From: Nocardia takedensis NBRC 100417
Lineage (GTDB): Bacteria; Actinomycetota; Actinomycetes; Mycobacteriales; Mycobacteriaceae
Assembly (NCBI RefSeq): GCF_000308695.1
Contig: NZ_BAGG01000093.1
Location: 310,001 to 374,000 of the forward strand
DNA: 64,000 bases
Direction of reading: 5' to 3'
In this document: one piece after another, positions 49,075 to 58,424 of the stretch
Layout: each line of letters starts with the position of its first letter
Numbering within the stretch: position 1 is the stretch's first letter
Position numbers and translations under genes: made by a program
Notes under the pieces: model-generated
Seen by the model: only the letters and a program-made list of their open reading frames with translations
Databases searched by the model: none
What the model was told of the DNA's origin: nothing

Positions 49075-50478
49075 ATGAGCCGACACCTACACCCGCTACC
49101 CGCCGACGCGCCTGCCCCCACAGGTAGCGATGCCGGATTCAGCACGATCGGCCACCCCCGCACCGACACTGGTGAACGCGACAGCGGAACGGCCGCGAGC
49201 TCGCACGACCGTCGCCTACCGCTGCCCGAGCACGATGACTTCTACCGTCCCCCGGTGGATTTCGCACGCTCCGCGCACGGAGCGATCCTGCGCGCCCGTC
49301 CCGTCGAACTCGCGCTGTTCGGCGTCCTTCCGCAACGGGTTTCGGCCTGGCACCTGCTGTTTCGCACCTGCGACCTGAACGGCGTGCCCGAAGTCGCGGT
49401 GACGACCGTGCTGCTGCCCGCCGGGAGCGGTGGCGAAGATCGGCCGCTGCTGTCGTTCCAGTGCGCGATCGACGGTGTCAGTTCGCGGTGTTCGCCTTCC
49501 TACGCGCTGCGGCGCGGAGCCCGTGCGCTGGGGGCGATTCCGCAACTGGAACTGCCGGTGATCGCCGAGGCGTTGGCGCGCGGATGGGCGGTGTCGGTGC
49601 CCGATCACGGGGGGCTCGGCGGCCATTTCGGGGTGGCTCGGGAGCCCGGCTATCGCGCGCTCGACGCGATCCGCGCGGCTCTGACTTTCGCACCGCTGGG
49701 GCTTGGACCCGCCACGAAAGTGGGCCTGTGGGGCTATTCCGGGGGCGGGCTGGCCACCGCGTGGGCCGCCGAACTGGCCGCCGATCACGCGCCGGAGGTG
49801 CGCGTCGTCGGCGCGGTGGCGGGTTCGCCGGTCGGCGACCCCGGGGCGACCTTCCTCCGACTCAACGGTTCGGCGATGTCCGGGTTCTCCACCGTGTGCG
49901 TGGCGGCCCTGCGGCGCGCCTACCCGGATCTGGATCGTCTCCTGCACCGGCACGCGGCGGCGGAATTCCACGCGGTGCTGGCCGACGCCGCCACCCGCAC
50001 GACGCTGTCGCTGCTCCCCCGCCTGGCGCGCAGGAATCTCGACCGCTACACCGATTCGACCTTCGCCGACCTGCTCGACCGCCCCCGGCTACGTCGCGTA
50101 CTGGCCGACATCCGACCCGGACACCGCCCGCCCGCGATGCCGATGCTGGTCGTGCAGGGCGTCAACGACGAACTGATCGCCGTCGAGGACATCGACCGCC
50201 ACGTGGCCCGCTACCGCGACGCCGGCGCGCACGTCCGCTACCTACGCGACCGCCTCAGCCTGCACCTTCCCCTGCTCTACCTCGCCACCCCCGCCACCAT
50301 GAACTGGCTCTCGGACCGCTTCGCGCACCGCCCGCTCCCCGAAGCCGTCACCGAGACCGTGTGGTCGCTGGCCGCCGCCTGCCGGCCGGGCGACCATCTG
50401 CGTTTCGCCGCCGTCTTCGGCCGCATGTTCCTCGGCCGCCCCCTCACCGCGCGACGGATTCGCCCGCGGGCCGATTGA
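49075..50478 (+). CDS. secretory lipase (LIP family)
   Basis: A 467-residue alpha/beta-hydrolase of the secretory lipase (LIP) family. The nucleophile elbow is 'KVGLWGYSGGGLATAWAAEL', preceded by 'SVPDHGGLGGHFGVAREPGY'; the catalytic Asp is probably in 'MLVVQGVNDELIAVEDI' and the His in 'SLHLPLLYLATPATMNWLSD'. The N-terminus is unusually long and lacks a clear signal peptide, though the family is normally exported. ATG 49075 follows GAGGA. It lies in the same lipid-hydrolysis neighbourhood as the preceding lipase/PucR genes. Confidence 0.85.
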   Translation: MSRHLHPLPADAPAPTGSDAGFSTIGHPRTDTGERDSGTAASSHDRRLPLPEHDDFYRPPVDFARSAHGAILRARPVELALFGVLPQRVSAWHLLFRTCDLNGVPEVAVTTVLLPAGSGGEDRPLLSFQCAIDGVSSRCSPSYALRRGARALGAIPQLELPVIAEALARGWAVSVPDHGGLGGHFGVAREPGYRALDAIRAALTFAPLGLGPATKVGLWGYSGGGLATAWAAELAADHAPEVRVVGAVAGSPVGDPGATFLRLNGSAMSGFSTVCVAALRRAYPDLDRLLHRHAAAEFHAVLADAATRTTLSLLPRLARRNLDRYTDSTFADLLDRPRLRRVLADIRPGHRPPAMPMLVVQGVNDELIAVEDIDRHVARYRDAGAHVRYLRDRLSLHLPLLYLATPATMNWLSDRFAHRPLPEAVTETVWSLAAACRPGDHLRFAAVFGRMFLGRPLTARRIRPRAD

Positions 50479-50552
50479 GTCCGTTTCGCCGCCGACCAGC
50501 GGCCTCATCGCGAGTCCCGTCCCGGGGATCGGACGGCACGGGTGGGCCGGGT

Positions 50553-50894
50553 TCAGCCCGCGGAGTCGGTGCGGTCGGACAGGCCGAGGCGCAGATGTTC
50601 GCTGTGGTAGATGGCCTCGTCGAGCAGTTGCGCGACGTGGTTGTCGTAGAGGCTGTAGACGATCGAGCGGCCCGCGCGCGTGCCGACGACCAGTCCGAGA
50701 TTGCGCAGCAGGCGCAACTGGTGGGAGACGGCCGACTGTTCCATGCCGACGGATTCGGCGAGTTCGGTGACCGCGCACGGACTGTCGCGCAATCGGCTCA
50801 GGATCAGCAGTCTGCTCGGGGTGGCCAGCGCCTGGAGGGTGGTCGCATCGACCGTTCCGACGACCCGCTCGCTCGCCGAGAGGAGTGCGGACAC
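50553..50894 (-). CDS. ArsR/SmtB metal sensor, NmtR-like
   Basis: A 113-residue ArsR-type repressor with the winged helix 'SVGMEQSAVSHQLRLLRNLG'. The last helix has D84, H86, H97 and H100, the exact D-x-H-x10-H-x2-H spacing of the alpha-5 site of SmtB/NmtR, so it should sense Ni, Co or Zn. There is no extended N-terminal Cys site. GTG 50894 is the start. The divergent neighbour is a damaged P-type metal ATPase, the usual NmtR target (NmtA/CtpJ in M. tuberculosis). Confidence 0.9.
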   Translation of the reverse strand: MSALLSASERVVGTVDATTLQALATPSRLLILSRLRDSPCAVTELAESVGMEQSAVSHQLRLLRNLGLVVGTRAGRSIVYSLYDNHVAQLLDEAIYHSEHLRLGLSDRTDSAG

Positions 50895-51406
50895 TCGGCG
50901 GACCCGCGCCCTCGACGCCGACCGACCTCCCCGAGGCGGCGGCGCTGGTGCGGACGCTGCGGCACGGCGGGCACACCGTCGCCGCGGTGACCTGTGACCG
51001 ACGGGTGATCGGCGTGCTCGCGCTCACCGACCGCCCGCGTCCGGACGCCGCCGCGGCGGTCGAGTCGGCGCGCGCCGTCACCGGCAACACCCCCGTCCTG
51101 CTGACCGGCGACAACCGTGCGGGCGCGGACCTCACGCTGCGGACCGCCGACGCGGTCGTCGTCCGTGACAGTCTCGCGGCGGTGCCCGCGGTGATCGCGC
51201 TGTCGCGGCGCGCGCGTCGCGTGGTCGTCGCCAATCTGGTTCTCGCGGCGACGTTCATCGGCGTGCTCGTCGTCTGGGATCTCCTCGGACATCTTCCGTT
51301 GCCGCTGGGCGTCGCCGGACACGAGGGCTCGACCATCCTCGTCGCGCTCAACGGTCTTCGGCTGCTACGTGATTCGGCCTGGGAACGGGCCGCCCGTTCG
51401 GGATGA
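50885..51406 (+). pseudogene. gutted P-type (P1B) metal-transporting ATPase
   Basis: An intact reading frame of 173 residues whose pieces match only the end of a P1B ATPase: 'VIGVLALTDRPRPDAAAAVE', 'PVLLTGDNRAGADLTLRTAD', and the last two membrane helices 'RRVVVANLVLAATFIGVLVV' and 'HEGSTILVALNGLRLL'. The phosphorylation motif (DKTGT), the GDGxNDxP hinge and the first six membrane segments are missing; LTGDN runs straight into the post-hinge part, an internal deletion. The first codons overlap the sensor's start. It cannot pump metal. Confidence 0.8.
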
Positions 51407-51552
51407 CGCCCCGCGCGGTGCGCCGAGTCCCGACCGATGCGAGACCGGTCGCGGCGTTCCCCGGCCCACAGATCTGGGGCCTCGATGCCGTGGGTCGGTC
51501 CGCCTTAGGATCGCCGCAGCGGTCGGGAACTCGCGCGAGACAGGGGCATCCC

Positions 51553-52464
51553 ATGCGGTGGAAGACGAGTAGTGGGTTATCGGCCGTCGCGGGGGTGCTG
51601 CTGAGTCTCTCGTTGTTCGGGCCGGCCGCCCCGGCGAGCGCCCAGGTCAGCGGCGACGGTCCGCTGCCGCCGCCCGCGGCGAACTGTTCGACCACGCCGA
51701 CCGGTGCGAACAGCGTCGAACGCACGCTCGTGATCGACGACACCTCGCGGCGCTACAAGCTCTACGTCCCCAGCGGTCTCACCGGCCCGGCGCCGCTGAT
51801 CGTGGCGGTGCACGGCGGACAGAGCAGTCCCGAGATCTTCGAACCCCAGACCGGCTGGACCGGCTTCGCGCAGGCCAACAAGGTCATCGTGGCCTATCCA
51901 CAGGGCAGCAAGAACGAAGGCGCCGGCAAGTGGGCGTGGGAATTCGCCCGCAACGTCGGTCCCGACGTGGAATTCCTGCGCACCGTGGCCCACGACATCG
52001 CCGCCACCTACTGCGTGCAGCCGAAGCGGGTGCATTTCGCCGGTCACTCCAACGGCGGTCAGATGACCTCCCGAATGGCCTGCGACGCGGCCGATCTGAT
52101 CGCCTCGGCCGCCGTCTGGGCGGGTCCGAAGGGCGCGTGGGACCTCGCCGACTGCCCGGCTTCGCGCGATATCGCCTTCGGCGTGATGCTCAACGACAAC
52201 GACCCGATCGTCTGGCAGTGGATCGCCGAACAGCATCGCGACCACTGGCGGCAGATGAACAACTGCGGGACCCAGCACGGCGAGACCGGCCCGGGTGTCC
52301 TCACCGGGCAGCGATTCGACTGCGCGGCGGGCACTTCGGTGGTCTACCGCCTCTACGACGGACCCGACGACGTCACCCAGGCGCACGTGTGGCCCGCGGG
52401 CGCGCGCGGCACGGATGTGCGGGCGCGGATGTGGTCGCTGTTCACCGCCAACCCCCTGCCCTGA
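51553..52464 (+). CDS. secreted esterase (PHB-depolymerase/feruloyl-esterase-like, LpqC type)
   Basis: A 303-residue exported alpha/beta-hydrolase. Signal peptide ('AVAGVLLSLSLFGPAAPASA'), then 'APLIVAVHGGQSSPEIFEPQ' (oxyanion), 'VIVAYPQGSKNEGAGKWAWE' and the nucleophile elbow 'VHFAGHSNGGQMTSRMACDA'. The His is likely in 'DDVTQAHVWPAGARGTDV'. Cys residues may pair outside the cell. It would act on polyesters or aromatic esters. ATG 51553 follows AGGGG; longer upstream frames lack a signal peptide at the N-terminus. Confidence 0.88.
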   Translation: MRWKTSSGLSAVAGVLLSLSLFGPAAPASAQVSGDGPLPPPAANCSTTPTGANSVERTLVIDDTSRRYKLYVPSGLTGPAPLIVAVHGGQSSPEIFEPQTGWTGFAQANKVIVAYPQGSKNEGAGKWAWEFARNVGPDVEFLRTVAHDIAATYCVQPKRVHFAGHSNGGQMTSRMACDAADLIASAAVWAGPKGAWDLADCPASRDIAFGVMLNDNDPIVWQWIAEQHRDHWRQMNNCGTQHGETGPGVLTGQRFDCAAGTSVVYRLYDGPDDVTQAHVWPAGARGTDVRARMWSLFTANPLP

Positions 52465-52495
52465 CCTTCGCCCGGGCGGGGGTGGCGGTTCGCCG

Positions 52496-53152
52496 TCACC
52501 AGGTGTCGAAGTGCACGATCTCGTCCAGGCCGGTCCGGCCCGCGGGCTTGAAATCGGTGCCCTTGCTGTAGGCGACGGGGATCAACGCGCCCTGGGTAAC
52601 CTTCTCGTACGGGATGCCGAGCACTTCGGCGGCTTCGCGTTCGTAGCCCAGATGCAGGGTGGTCCAGGCGGTTCCGAGCCCGCGCGAGCGCGCCGCCAGG
52701 CAGAAACTCCACACCGCCGGGAACAGCGAACCCCAATAAGAGGCGCTCTGCGCACCGGTGGCCCCGTCGACGCGGCCGAGCAGGCAGGGCACCAGCAGGA
52801 CCGGCACCTCGCCCATCTTCTCGGCCAGGTACTCCGCGGAACCGGCCACCCGCTTGCGCGTGGCGTCGACCTCGGCGTCTCCGGTGGTCTTGTTGCCGAG
52901 ATATTCCGGCGCCGACCGGTACGCCTCGAACCCGCGCCGGTACAGCTCGCCCAGCCGACGCCGCTTGTCGGGATCGGTCACCACCACCCAGTGCCAGCCC
53001 TGCCTGTTCGATCCGCTCGGCGCCTGCACGGCCAGTTCGAGGCATTCGCGCACCACCTCGAGCGGGACCTCGCGGTCCAGATCCAGCCGTTTGCGCACGG
53101 TGCGGGTGGTGGACAGGAGTTCGTCCGCGGTGAGGTCCAGTTCGATCGGCAT
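52496..53152 (-). CDS. nitroreductase family protein
   Basis: A 218-residue FMN-dependent nitroreductase-like enzyme. Family segments: 'TVRKRLDLDREVPLEVVREC', 'QAPSGSNRQGWHWVVVTDPD' (FMN contact) and 'WSFCLAARSRGLGTAWTTLH'. It would reduce nitro groups, quinones or enones with NAD(P)H, in the cytosol. ATG 53152 is chosen since the sequence before it has no family similarity. It reads toward 52496 and stands alone. Confidence 0.9.
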   Translation of the reverse strand: MPIELDLTADELLSTTRTVRKRLDLDREVPLEVVRECLELAVQAPSGSNRQGWHWVVVTDPDKRRRLGELYRRGFEAYRSAPEYLGNKTTGDAEVDATRKRVAGSAEYLAEKMGEVPVLLVPCLLGRVDGATGAQSASYWGSLFPAVWSFCLAARSRGLGTAWTTLHLGYEREAAEVLGIPYEKVTQGALIPVAYSKGTDFKPAGRTGLDEIVHFDTW

Positions 53153-53262
53153 ACCTAGTCCCGTCGCTGTCTCGAGTGGGTGTCGACTCGACCGTACCGA
53201 AACCGTCGCCCCCCGCCGCGGCGATCGCGGGCCGGACCTCGACACCGGCCGGATTCGAAAAA

Positions 53263-53297
53263 GCTCAGGCCCGAGAGATGATCTCTCGGGCCTGAGC
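53263..53297 (-). terminator. terminator of the initiator tRNA gene
   Basis: A 15-16-bp stem (53263-53278 with 53282-53297) and a short loop, followed on the minus strand by TTTTT at 53258-53262. It begins 6 bases after the tRNA 3' end. Confidence 0.9.
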
Positions 53298-53302
53298 CTT
53301 TG

Positions 53303-53376
53303 TAGCGGGGACAGGATTTGAACCTGCGACCTCTGGGTTATGAGCCCAGCGAGCTACCGAGCTGCTCCACCCCGCG
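53303..53376 (-). tRNA. initiator tRNA-Met (CAU)
   Basis: A 74-base cloverleaf on the minus strand with anticodon CAT (opposite 53340-53342). The anticodon stem ends with three G:C pairs (GGG-CTCATAA-CCC), and position 1:72 is a C-T mismatch, both marks of the initiator. The D-arm, T-arm (GGTTCAAATCC) and discriminator A are in place; CCA is not encoded. No integrase or repeat lies beside it. Confidence 0.95.
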
Positions 53377-53937
53377 TCGGTGAACACAACATTACACACG
53401 TCTACGCGCGGAAGGCAAATCACCGGCGCGCGAGCGACGGACCGCAGGTCGAGTCGGGTGTCGAGCGAGGCCGGAGATAGCCGCCGGGAAGCTCGGGGTC
53501 GGGATATCGATTCGGCGACGGGCAGCGAAGCCGACAAAAGGGAATTCTCACGGGATCGCGTTTCGGCGACCGCCCCGACCGCCGGACGTGCGCGCGTGGA
53601 CCGCGCGGTCCGCCGACAAACGTGATCCGATTCACTATCTCGCGGTGATCTCGACCACATCACCGTTGGATAACTACACGCGTGAAATACATTCCCAGGG
53701 CATTGTCCACCAGGGTCGATGCGTTCGATCCGGTCATTCACATCAGACAAAACCTGCGTTATCAAGATGTGATCTGCGGGCAATTCTTGGTTAGCGTCGG
53801 AACAAGGCCCGGAGGCAACCGCGGATGGGCTCCACCTCACGACGTCGCACACCCGAGACCCTGTCCCGCGTCGCGAGGCTCCCCGACCTCCTGGGGACAG
53901 GGACGCACACCGGTGGGCGCAGGGAGGGATCACAACC
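53377..53937. promoter_or_regulatory. 561-bp region before rpf with a structured leader
   Basis: No gene is visible. The last ~130 bases before the rpf start are GC-rich and can fold: CCCTGTCCC (53859-53867) pairs perfectly with GGGACAGGG (53894-53902), and GGAGGCAACCGCGG lies upstream at 53811-53824. Long structured leaders, including c-di-AMP (ydaO-type) riboswitches, are known before rpf genes in actinobacteria. The conserved ydaO core could not be matched with confidence. Further upstream (53380-53660) is ordinary sequence between the tRNA and rpf. Confidence 0.4.
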
Positions 53938-54468
53938 ATGTCCGATCACCGCAAGTTCTCCACCCGCCTCGGCCTCGTCGCCGTCACCGGCGCGCTCGCC
54001 GCCGTCCCGTTCGCCCTGTCGACCGGAACGGCCGCCGCCGCACCCGCCTACGACTGGGACGGCGTCGCGCAGTGCGAGAGCGGCGGCAACTGGGGGATCA
54101 ACACCGGTAACGGCTACTACGGCGGCCTCCAGTTCTCGCCGAGCACCTGGGCGGCCAACGGCGGTCAGGGTTCGGCCCACACCGCCAGCAAGGAAGAGCA
54201 GATCCGCGTCGCGGAGAACGTGCTCGCCACCCAGGGCGTCGGCGCGTGGCCGGTCTGCGGCCAGTACCTGCGCACCGCGCAGCCCGCGCCGGAACCCGAG
54301 CCCGAGCCCGCCGCCGTGCTGCCCGCCGAGGTCCCGAACACCGCGCGCGCCGCGATCGACCAGGCCGCCGACGCCGGTGCGCGGTTGGCCGCGCAGTACG
54401 GCTACGAATCGCAGTTCCGCGGTCTGCTCGACCAGAACCGCGACCTGCTGGACTCGCTGGGTCGCTGA
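53938..54468 (+). CDS. resuscitation-promoting factor-like muralytic protein
   Basis: A 176-residue secreted protein with a signal peptide (cleavage near 'TAAAA-PAY') and a transglycosylase-like Rpf domain: 'YDWDGVAQCESGGNWGINTG', 'YYGGLQFSPSTWAANGG', 'SKEEQIRVAENVLATQG'. The catalytic Glu is E47, next to Cys46, which should pair with Cys108 near 'WPVCGQYL'. A Pro/Glu stretch and a helical tail follow. It would cleave peptidoglycan and promote regrowth of resting cells. Its long leader suggests RNA-level control. Confidence 0.92.
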   Translation: MSDHRKFSTRLGLVAVTGALAAVPFALSTGTAAAAPAYDWDGVAQCESGGNWGINTGNGYYGGLQFSPSTWAANGGQGSAHTASKEEQIRVAENVLATQGVGAWPVCGQYLRTAQPAPEPEPEPAAVLPAEVPNTARAAIDQAADAGARLAAQYGYESQFRGLLDQNRDLLDSLGR

Positions 54469-54565
54469 CGCCGACCCGTCGACGACCGAGCGTCCGCGGC
54501 GGTGCGCTCACTGGGACAGCGCGCCGCCGCGCACCGGCCCCCCGAAACCGGCCGGTAGCACAAGG

Positions 54566-54600
54566 AAAGGCCGCCCTCGGACCTCCGAGGGCGGCCTTTT
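54566..54600. terminator. strong bidirectional terminator
   Basis: AAAGGCCGCCCTCGG (54566-54580) pairs with CCGAGGGCGGCCTTT (54585-54599), a 15-bp stem and 4-base loop with A and T runs on the two sides. It serves rpf and the converging UPF0182 gene. Confidence 0.9.
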
Positions 54601-54613
54601 CGTTCGCCTACGA

Positions 54614-57610
54614 CTACGGACCCGCCGACTGGTAGGCCTTCACCGCGGCCTCCAACTCCTCCAGCGCCTTGCCGAAGTCCGCGAAGTTACCGGTCCGCAT
54701 GGCCGCGCGGACGGCCTCGATCTTGCGTTCCAGCTCCTGGGCGGCCTGATCCTTGGGCGTGCCGCCGCCGGTGACGGGCGGCGCGGTGCCCTGCTGCTGA
54801 CCGCCCGACGCGGGCGGGGTCGTGCCCTGATCGGTGCTCGGCGCCGTCCCCGGTCTGGGTCGGTTCACCGAATCGCCGCCGAACGGCGTCGCCAACGCGC
54901 CCGCGCCGGGGATCACCTGATTCAGCGCGTCCGCCAACGTCGAGGCGTAACCGACCTTCACACTGCCCGCGGCATCGCGATAGCTGACCAGCACCCGTAG
55001 CAACTGCGGGAACGTCGCCGTGTTCGGGCCGGTGTTGCGCTCGTTGTAGAACGGCTCCACATAGAGGATGCCGCCGTCGGCCACCGGCAGGGTCAGCAGA
55101 TTGCCGTATCTGATCTTGTTGGAATTGGACAGCAGTGTCTTCTCGCGCGACACCTCGGGCGCCGTCGTCATCCGGTTCTGCGTCTGCTGCGGTCCCAATG
55201 TCTGGGTGTCGGTGGGCAATTGCAGGATCGTGAACTTGCCGTAGCCGTCCGGGTCCGACCGCACCGAGATGTAGGCCGACAGGAACTGCCTGTTGTAGCC
55301 GACCATCGCGCTGGTCAGGTTGAACACCGGCTTGTTCGTCTTCGGATCGCCGATCAGCACGTAGTACGGCGGCTGATTGGCCGCGGGCACCGCGTCCGAG
55401 GTCGGATCGCTGGGCACCGACCAGAACGCGTTGTTGGTGAAGAACTCCCGCGGATCGTTGACGTGGTACTTGGTCAGCATCTCGCGCTGCACCTTGAACA
55501 CGTCCTCGGGATAGCGGAAGTGCGCCCGCAGTTCCGGGCTGATCTCGCTCTCCGGCTTCACCGCGTTCGGGAACACCCCGCGCCAGGCCGCCAGCACCGG
55601 ATCGGTCGAATCCACCTCGTAGAGGTTGACCGAGCCGTCGTAGGCGTCGACCACAGCCTTGACCGAGTTGCGGATGTAGCTGACCTCCTTGCGGGGCAGC
55701 AGGCGACCGGTCTTGCGGTCGATGCTGTCCTCCACCGCGCCGTCGAGCGAGGTCGACTGCGCGTAGGGGTAGTTCTCCAGCGTGGTGTAGGCGTCGACGA
55801 TCCACACGATCCGGCCGTTGACCACGGCGGGATAGGAGTTGCCGTCGGTGGTCAGCCACGGCGCGACCTTCTGCACGCGGTCGCGGGGATCGCGGTTGAA
55901 GATGATCTTGGAGTCGTCGCCGATGGCCGAGGAGAACAGGATGTTGCGCTCGGCGTACTTGGCGGCGAAGGCGAGCCGGTTGAACCAGTTGCCGATCGAG
56001 ACGCCGCCCTGACCGGTATAGGTGTACTGGGCGGTGTCGGAATCGTATTCGCGCGGCCGCTGCCCCTCCTCCGCGCCGACGATCGCGTAGTCGGGATCGG
56101 CGCTGGCGATCATCTCGCCGAAGTAGACGCGCGGCTGATCCAACTTGAACCGCTGCTTGTCGGCCGGGGTGAACAGATCGCTGACCATGAAGATCGGGTA
56201 GCCGCTGTCGCTGCTGCCCGCGTCGGTCGCGTTCGGGTCCTCGGTCTGCGGCTTGTTGACCCGGTTGGCGGGCGCGGCGACGAAACCGTTGCCGTGGGTG
56301 TAGACGGTGTGCTTGTTGATCCAGTCGGTCTGGTTGCCCGACAGCGCCGAGGGCGAGAGCTCACGCGCGGCGACCACGTAGTCCTGGGTGTCGCCGTCGA
56401 TGGTGTAGCGGTCGATGTCCAGCGATTCCGGGAAGCCGTAGAAGTTCTTCAGCTGACGCAACTGGGTGAAGGTGGGCGAGAGGATGTTCGGGTCGAGCAG
56501 TCGCGCGTTGGCGATGGTCGCGGCGTCCACCGGCACCTCGAGCGGGCTCTTGGTGCTCTCACCCTTGTAGTCGCGGTAGTCGATCTTGTCCTCGGTGATG
56601 CCGAACGCCTGCCGGGTGGCGGCGATGTTGCGTTCGATGAACTCGCTCTCCTTGTCCGCGGCGTTCGGGCGCACGGAGAACTGTTCGACGATCAGCGGAT
56701 ACACCGCGCCGACCAGGATCGAGGACAGCACCAGCAGCGCCGCGGCCATCGCGGGCACCCGCAGATCGCGCAGCACGATGCCGGCGAAGAAGGCGATCGC
56801 GCAGATCACCGCGATGGCGAGCAGGATCAACTTGCCCGGCAGCACCGCGTTGATGTCGGTGAACGAACCGCCGGTGAAGGTGGGCTCCTTGCGGCTGCTC
56901 ATCAGCAGGTCGTAGCGGTCGAACCAGTAGGCGACCGCCTTGAGCAGCACGAACGTGCCCGCGAGGATGGCGAGTTGGATACGCGCGGGCTTGGTGAGCG
57001 TGCCCTCCCGGCCGCTCAGACGCAGACCGCCGAAGACGTAGTGGGTCACCAGGTTCGCGAAGAACGCGATCACCACCGCGACGAACAGCCAGTTCAGCAC
57101 CATCCGGTAGAACGGCAGGTCGAAGGCGTAGAAGCCGACGTCGAGGTGGAACTGCGGATCCTGCTGCCCGAAGGACCCGCCGTTGAGGAACAGCTGCAAC
57201 GTCACCCAGTTCGACTGGGCCACCAGCCCCGAGAGCACGCCCAGCAGCACCGGGATGCCGACGCCGAACAGTCGCAGCCTGCTCATCACCGTGGTCCGGT
57301 AGCGGGCGATCGGGTCGTTGGGTCCGGCCACCGGCACGAACACCGGCCTGGTCCGGTAGGCCAGCAGCAACGCCAGCCACACCACGACGCCGACCAGCAG
57401 CGCGACCGCGGCGAACAGGATGACGCGACTGCGCACCACCGTCAGGTAGACATCGCGATACCCGACCTCGCCGAACCACAGCCAGTTCGTGTAGGCGTCG
57501 GTCAGTCGCGGTCCCAACAGCAGCAGCGCCGCCAGGACGACCGCTGCCACGAGCAGCACTCGGCTGCGGCGGGACAACGAAGGTAAGCCGGTGGGGGGCC
57601 GCATGCCCAC
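54614..57610 (-). CDS. UPF0182 family large membrane protein
   Basis: A 998-residue protein of the UPF0182 family (Rv3193c in M. tuberculosis). Seven or so membrane segments occupy residues about 15-345 ('VLLVAAVVLAALLLLGPRLT', 'VILFAAVALLVGVVVWLALL', 'ILLAIAVICAIAFFAGIVL'); the remainder is a large external domain, with the tail Pro/Gln-rich and ending in a helical acidic stretch. The function of the family is not known. The GTG at 57610 has GGAGAG 6 bases upstream; the ATG at 57604 is also possible. Gene order with the following block is as in mycobacteria. Confidence 0.92.
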   Translation of the reverse strand: MGMRPPTGLPSLSRRSRVLLVAAVVLAALLLLGPRLTDAYTNWLWFGEVGYRDVYLTVVRSRVILFAAVALLVGVVVWLALLLAYRTRPVFVPVAGPNDPIARYRTTVMSRLRLFGVGIPVLLGVLSGLVAQSNWVTLQLFLNGGSFGQQDPQFHLDVGFYAFDLPFYRMVLNWLFVAVVIAFFANLVTHYVFGGLRLSGREGTLTKPARIQLAILAGTFVLLKAVAYWFDRYDLLMSSRKEPTFTGGSFTDINAVLPGKLILLAIAVICAIAFFAGIVLRDLRVPAMAAALLVLSSILVGAVYPLIVEQFSVRPNAADKESEFIERNIAATRQAFGITEDKIDYRDYKGESTKSPLEVPVDAATIANARLLDPNILSPTFTQLRQLKNFYGFPESLDIDRYTIDGDTQDYVVAARELSPSALSGNQTDWINKHTVYTHGNGFVAAPANRVNKPQTEDPNATDAGSSDSGYPIFMVSDLFTPADKQRFKLDQPRVYFGEMIASADPDYAIVGAEEGQRPREYDSDTAQYTYTGQGGVSIGNWFNRLAFAAKYAERNILFSSAIGDDSKIIFNRDPRDRVQKVAPWLTTDGNSYPAVVNGRIVWIVDAYTTLENYPYAQSTSLDGAVEDSIDRKTGRLLPRKEVSYIRNSVKAVVDAYDGSVNLYEVDSTDPVLAAWRGVFPNAVKPESEISPELRAHFRYPEDVFKVQREMLTKYHVNDPREFFTNNAFWSVPSDPTSDAVPAANQPPYYVLIGDPKTNKPVFNLTSAMVGYNRQFLSAYISVRSDPDGYGKFTILQLPTDTQTLGPQQTQNRMTTAPEVSREKTLLSNSNKIRYGNLLTLPVADGGILYVEPFYNERNTGPNTATFPQLLRVLVSYRDAAGSVKVGYASTLADALNQVIPGAGALATPFGGDSVNRPRPGTAPSTDQGTTPPASGGQQQGTAPPVTGGGTPKDQAAQELERKIEAVRAAMRTGNFADFGKALEELEAAVKAYQSAGP

Positions 57611-57839
57611 GTGCCACTCTCCAGGGTCCGGCGGCGACCGCTCCGTCGCCGGGCGATGCACCGCAGTCCGATGATGCGGGGTTGGTCCTGTCGGACCGTC
57701 TGGCGCCCACTCTACGGAAACGGACATCGCGGGGGGCGGCGGACCTCGCACGGCACCGCGGACCTGCGGTGGAGATCGCCCGCACGCGAGTCGCCCGGTC
57801 CCGCCACGCGGGCCGGGGCGGTGATGCGAGGATGGCCCG

Positions 57840-58418
57840 GTGACCGCAGACCTGCATGCCGAACTCGTCCTTGCCCGCTCCGTCCGGGAGGTGGCCGAAT
57901 TCGCCGACGGCGAAGGCTGGGGTCGACCGCCGCAGATGTTCGCGCTGGTGCCCACCGCCGACCTGGTGGCCGCCGAACCGGGTCTGCTCGACCAACTCGA
58001 CGAAGGCAACGAACTGACCCCGATCGCGCAGGAAGCCTTCCCCGAGGACATTACCGGCGGATCGATGGCCCTCGACGAATTCCTCGCCACGACCACCTGG
58101 CCGCCCGCGGTCAAGGGATGCGTGCTGGTGCAGGAGATCGTGGTGCTGCCGCCCGACGCCGAGAGCACCCTCGACGACGCGCTGGAACCGCTGTTGGCCG
58201 ATCACGAAGCCGCCGACGCCGCCGCGCGCGCCGCCGCCGAAGCCCATCCCGGACGCCGCGAGGCCCGACTGCTGGCCGCGGTGCTGCGCGACGGCGCGTC
58301 GCTGTGCCTGCTGCAACTGCGTCCCGAGGACGACGACGAATTCGGCGACCTCGACCTGCGCACCTATCCGAATCTCGCGCCGAACCTGGTCGAGGCGCTG
58401 CACCACACCTTCGAGTAG
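57840..58418 (+). CDS. PPA1309-family conserved protein (Rv3192-like block)
   Basis: A 192-residue protein of the PPA1309 family, highly conserved in actinobacteria. Characteristic segments: 'EFADGEGWGRPPQMFALVPT', 'QEAFPEDITGGSMALDEFLA', 'WPPAVKGCVLVQEIVVLPPD', 'YPNLAPNLVEALHHTFE'. GTG 57840 is the start. No catalytic motif is visible and no function is known. It converges on the PDZ-Lon gene, leaving 6 bases. Confidence 0.85.
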   Translation: MTADLHAELVLARSVREVAEFADGEGWGRPPQMFALVPTADLVAAEPGLLDQLDEGNELTPIAQEAFPEDITGGSMALDEFLATTTWPPAVKGCVLVQEIVVLPPDAESTLDDALEPLLADHEAADAAARAAAEAHPGRREARLLAAVLRDGASLCLLQLRPEDDDEFGDLDLRTYPNLAPNLVEALHHTFE

Positions 58419-58424
58419 GCGGGC

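Noticed and set aside
53303..53376. Initiator tRNA gene as the integration site of a mobile element
   Set aside because: No integrase or repeated tRNA 3' end lies beside it; the only element uses the dehydrogenase gene.
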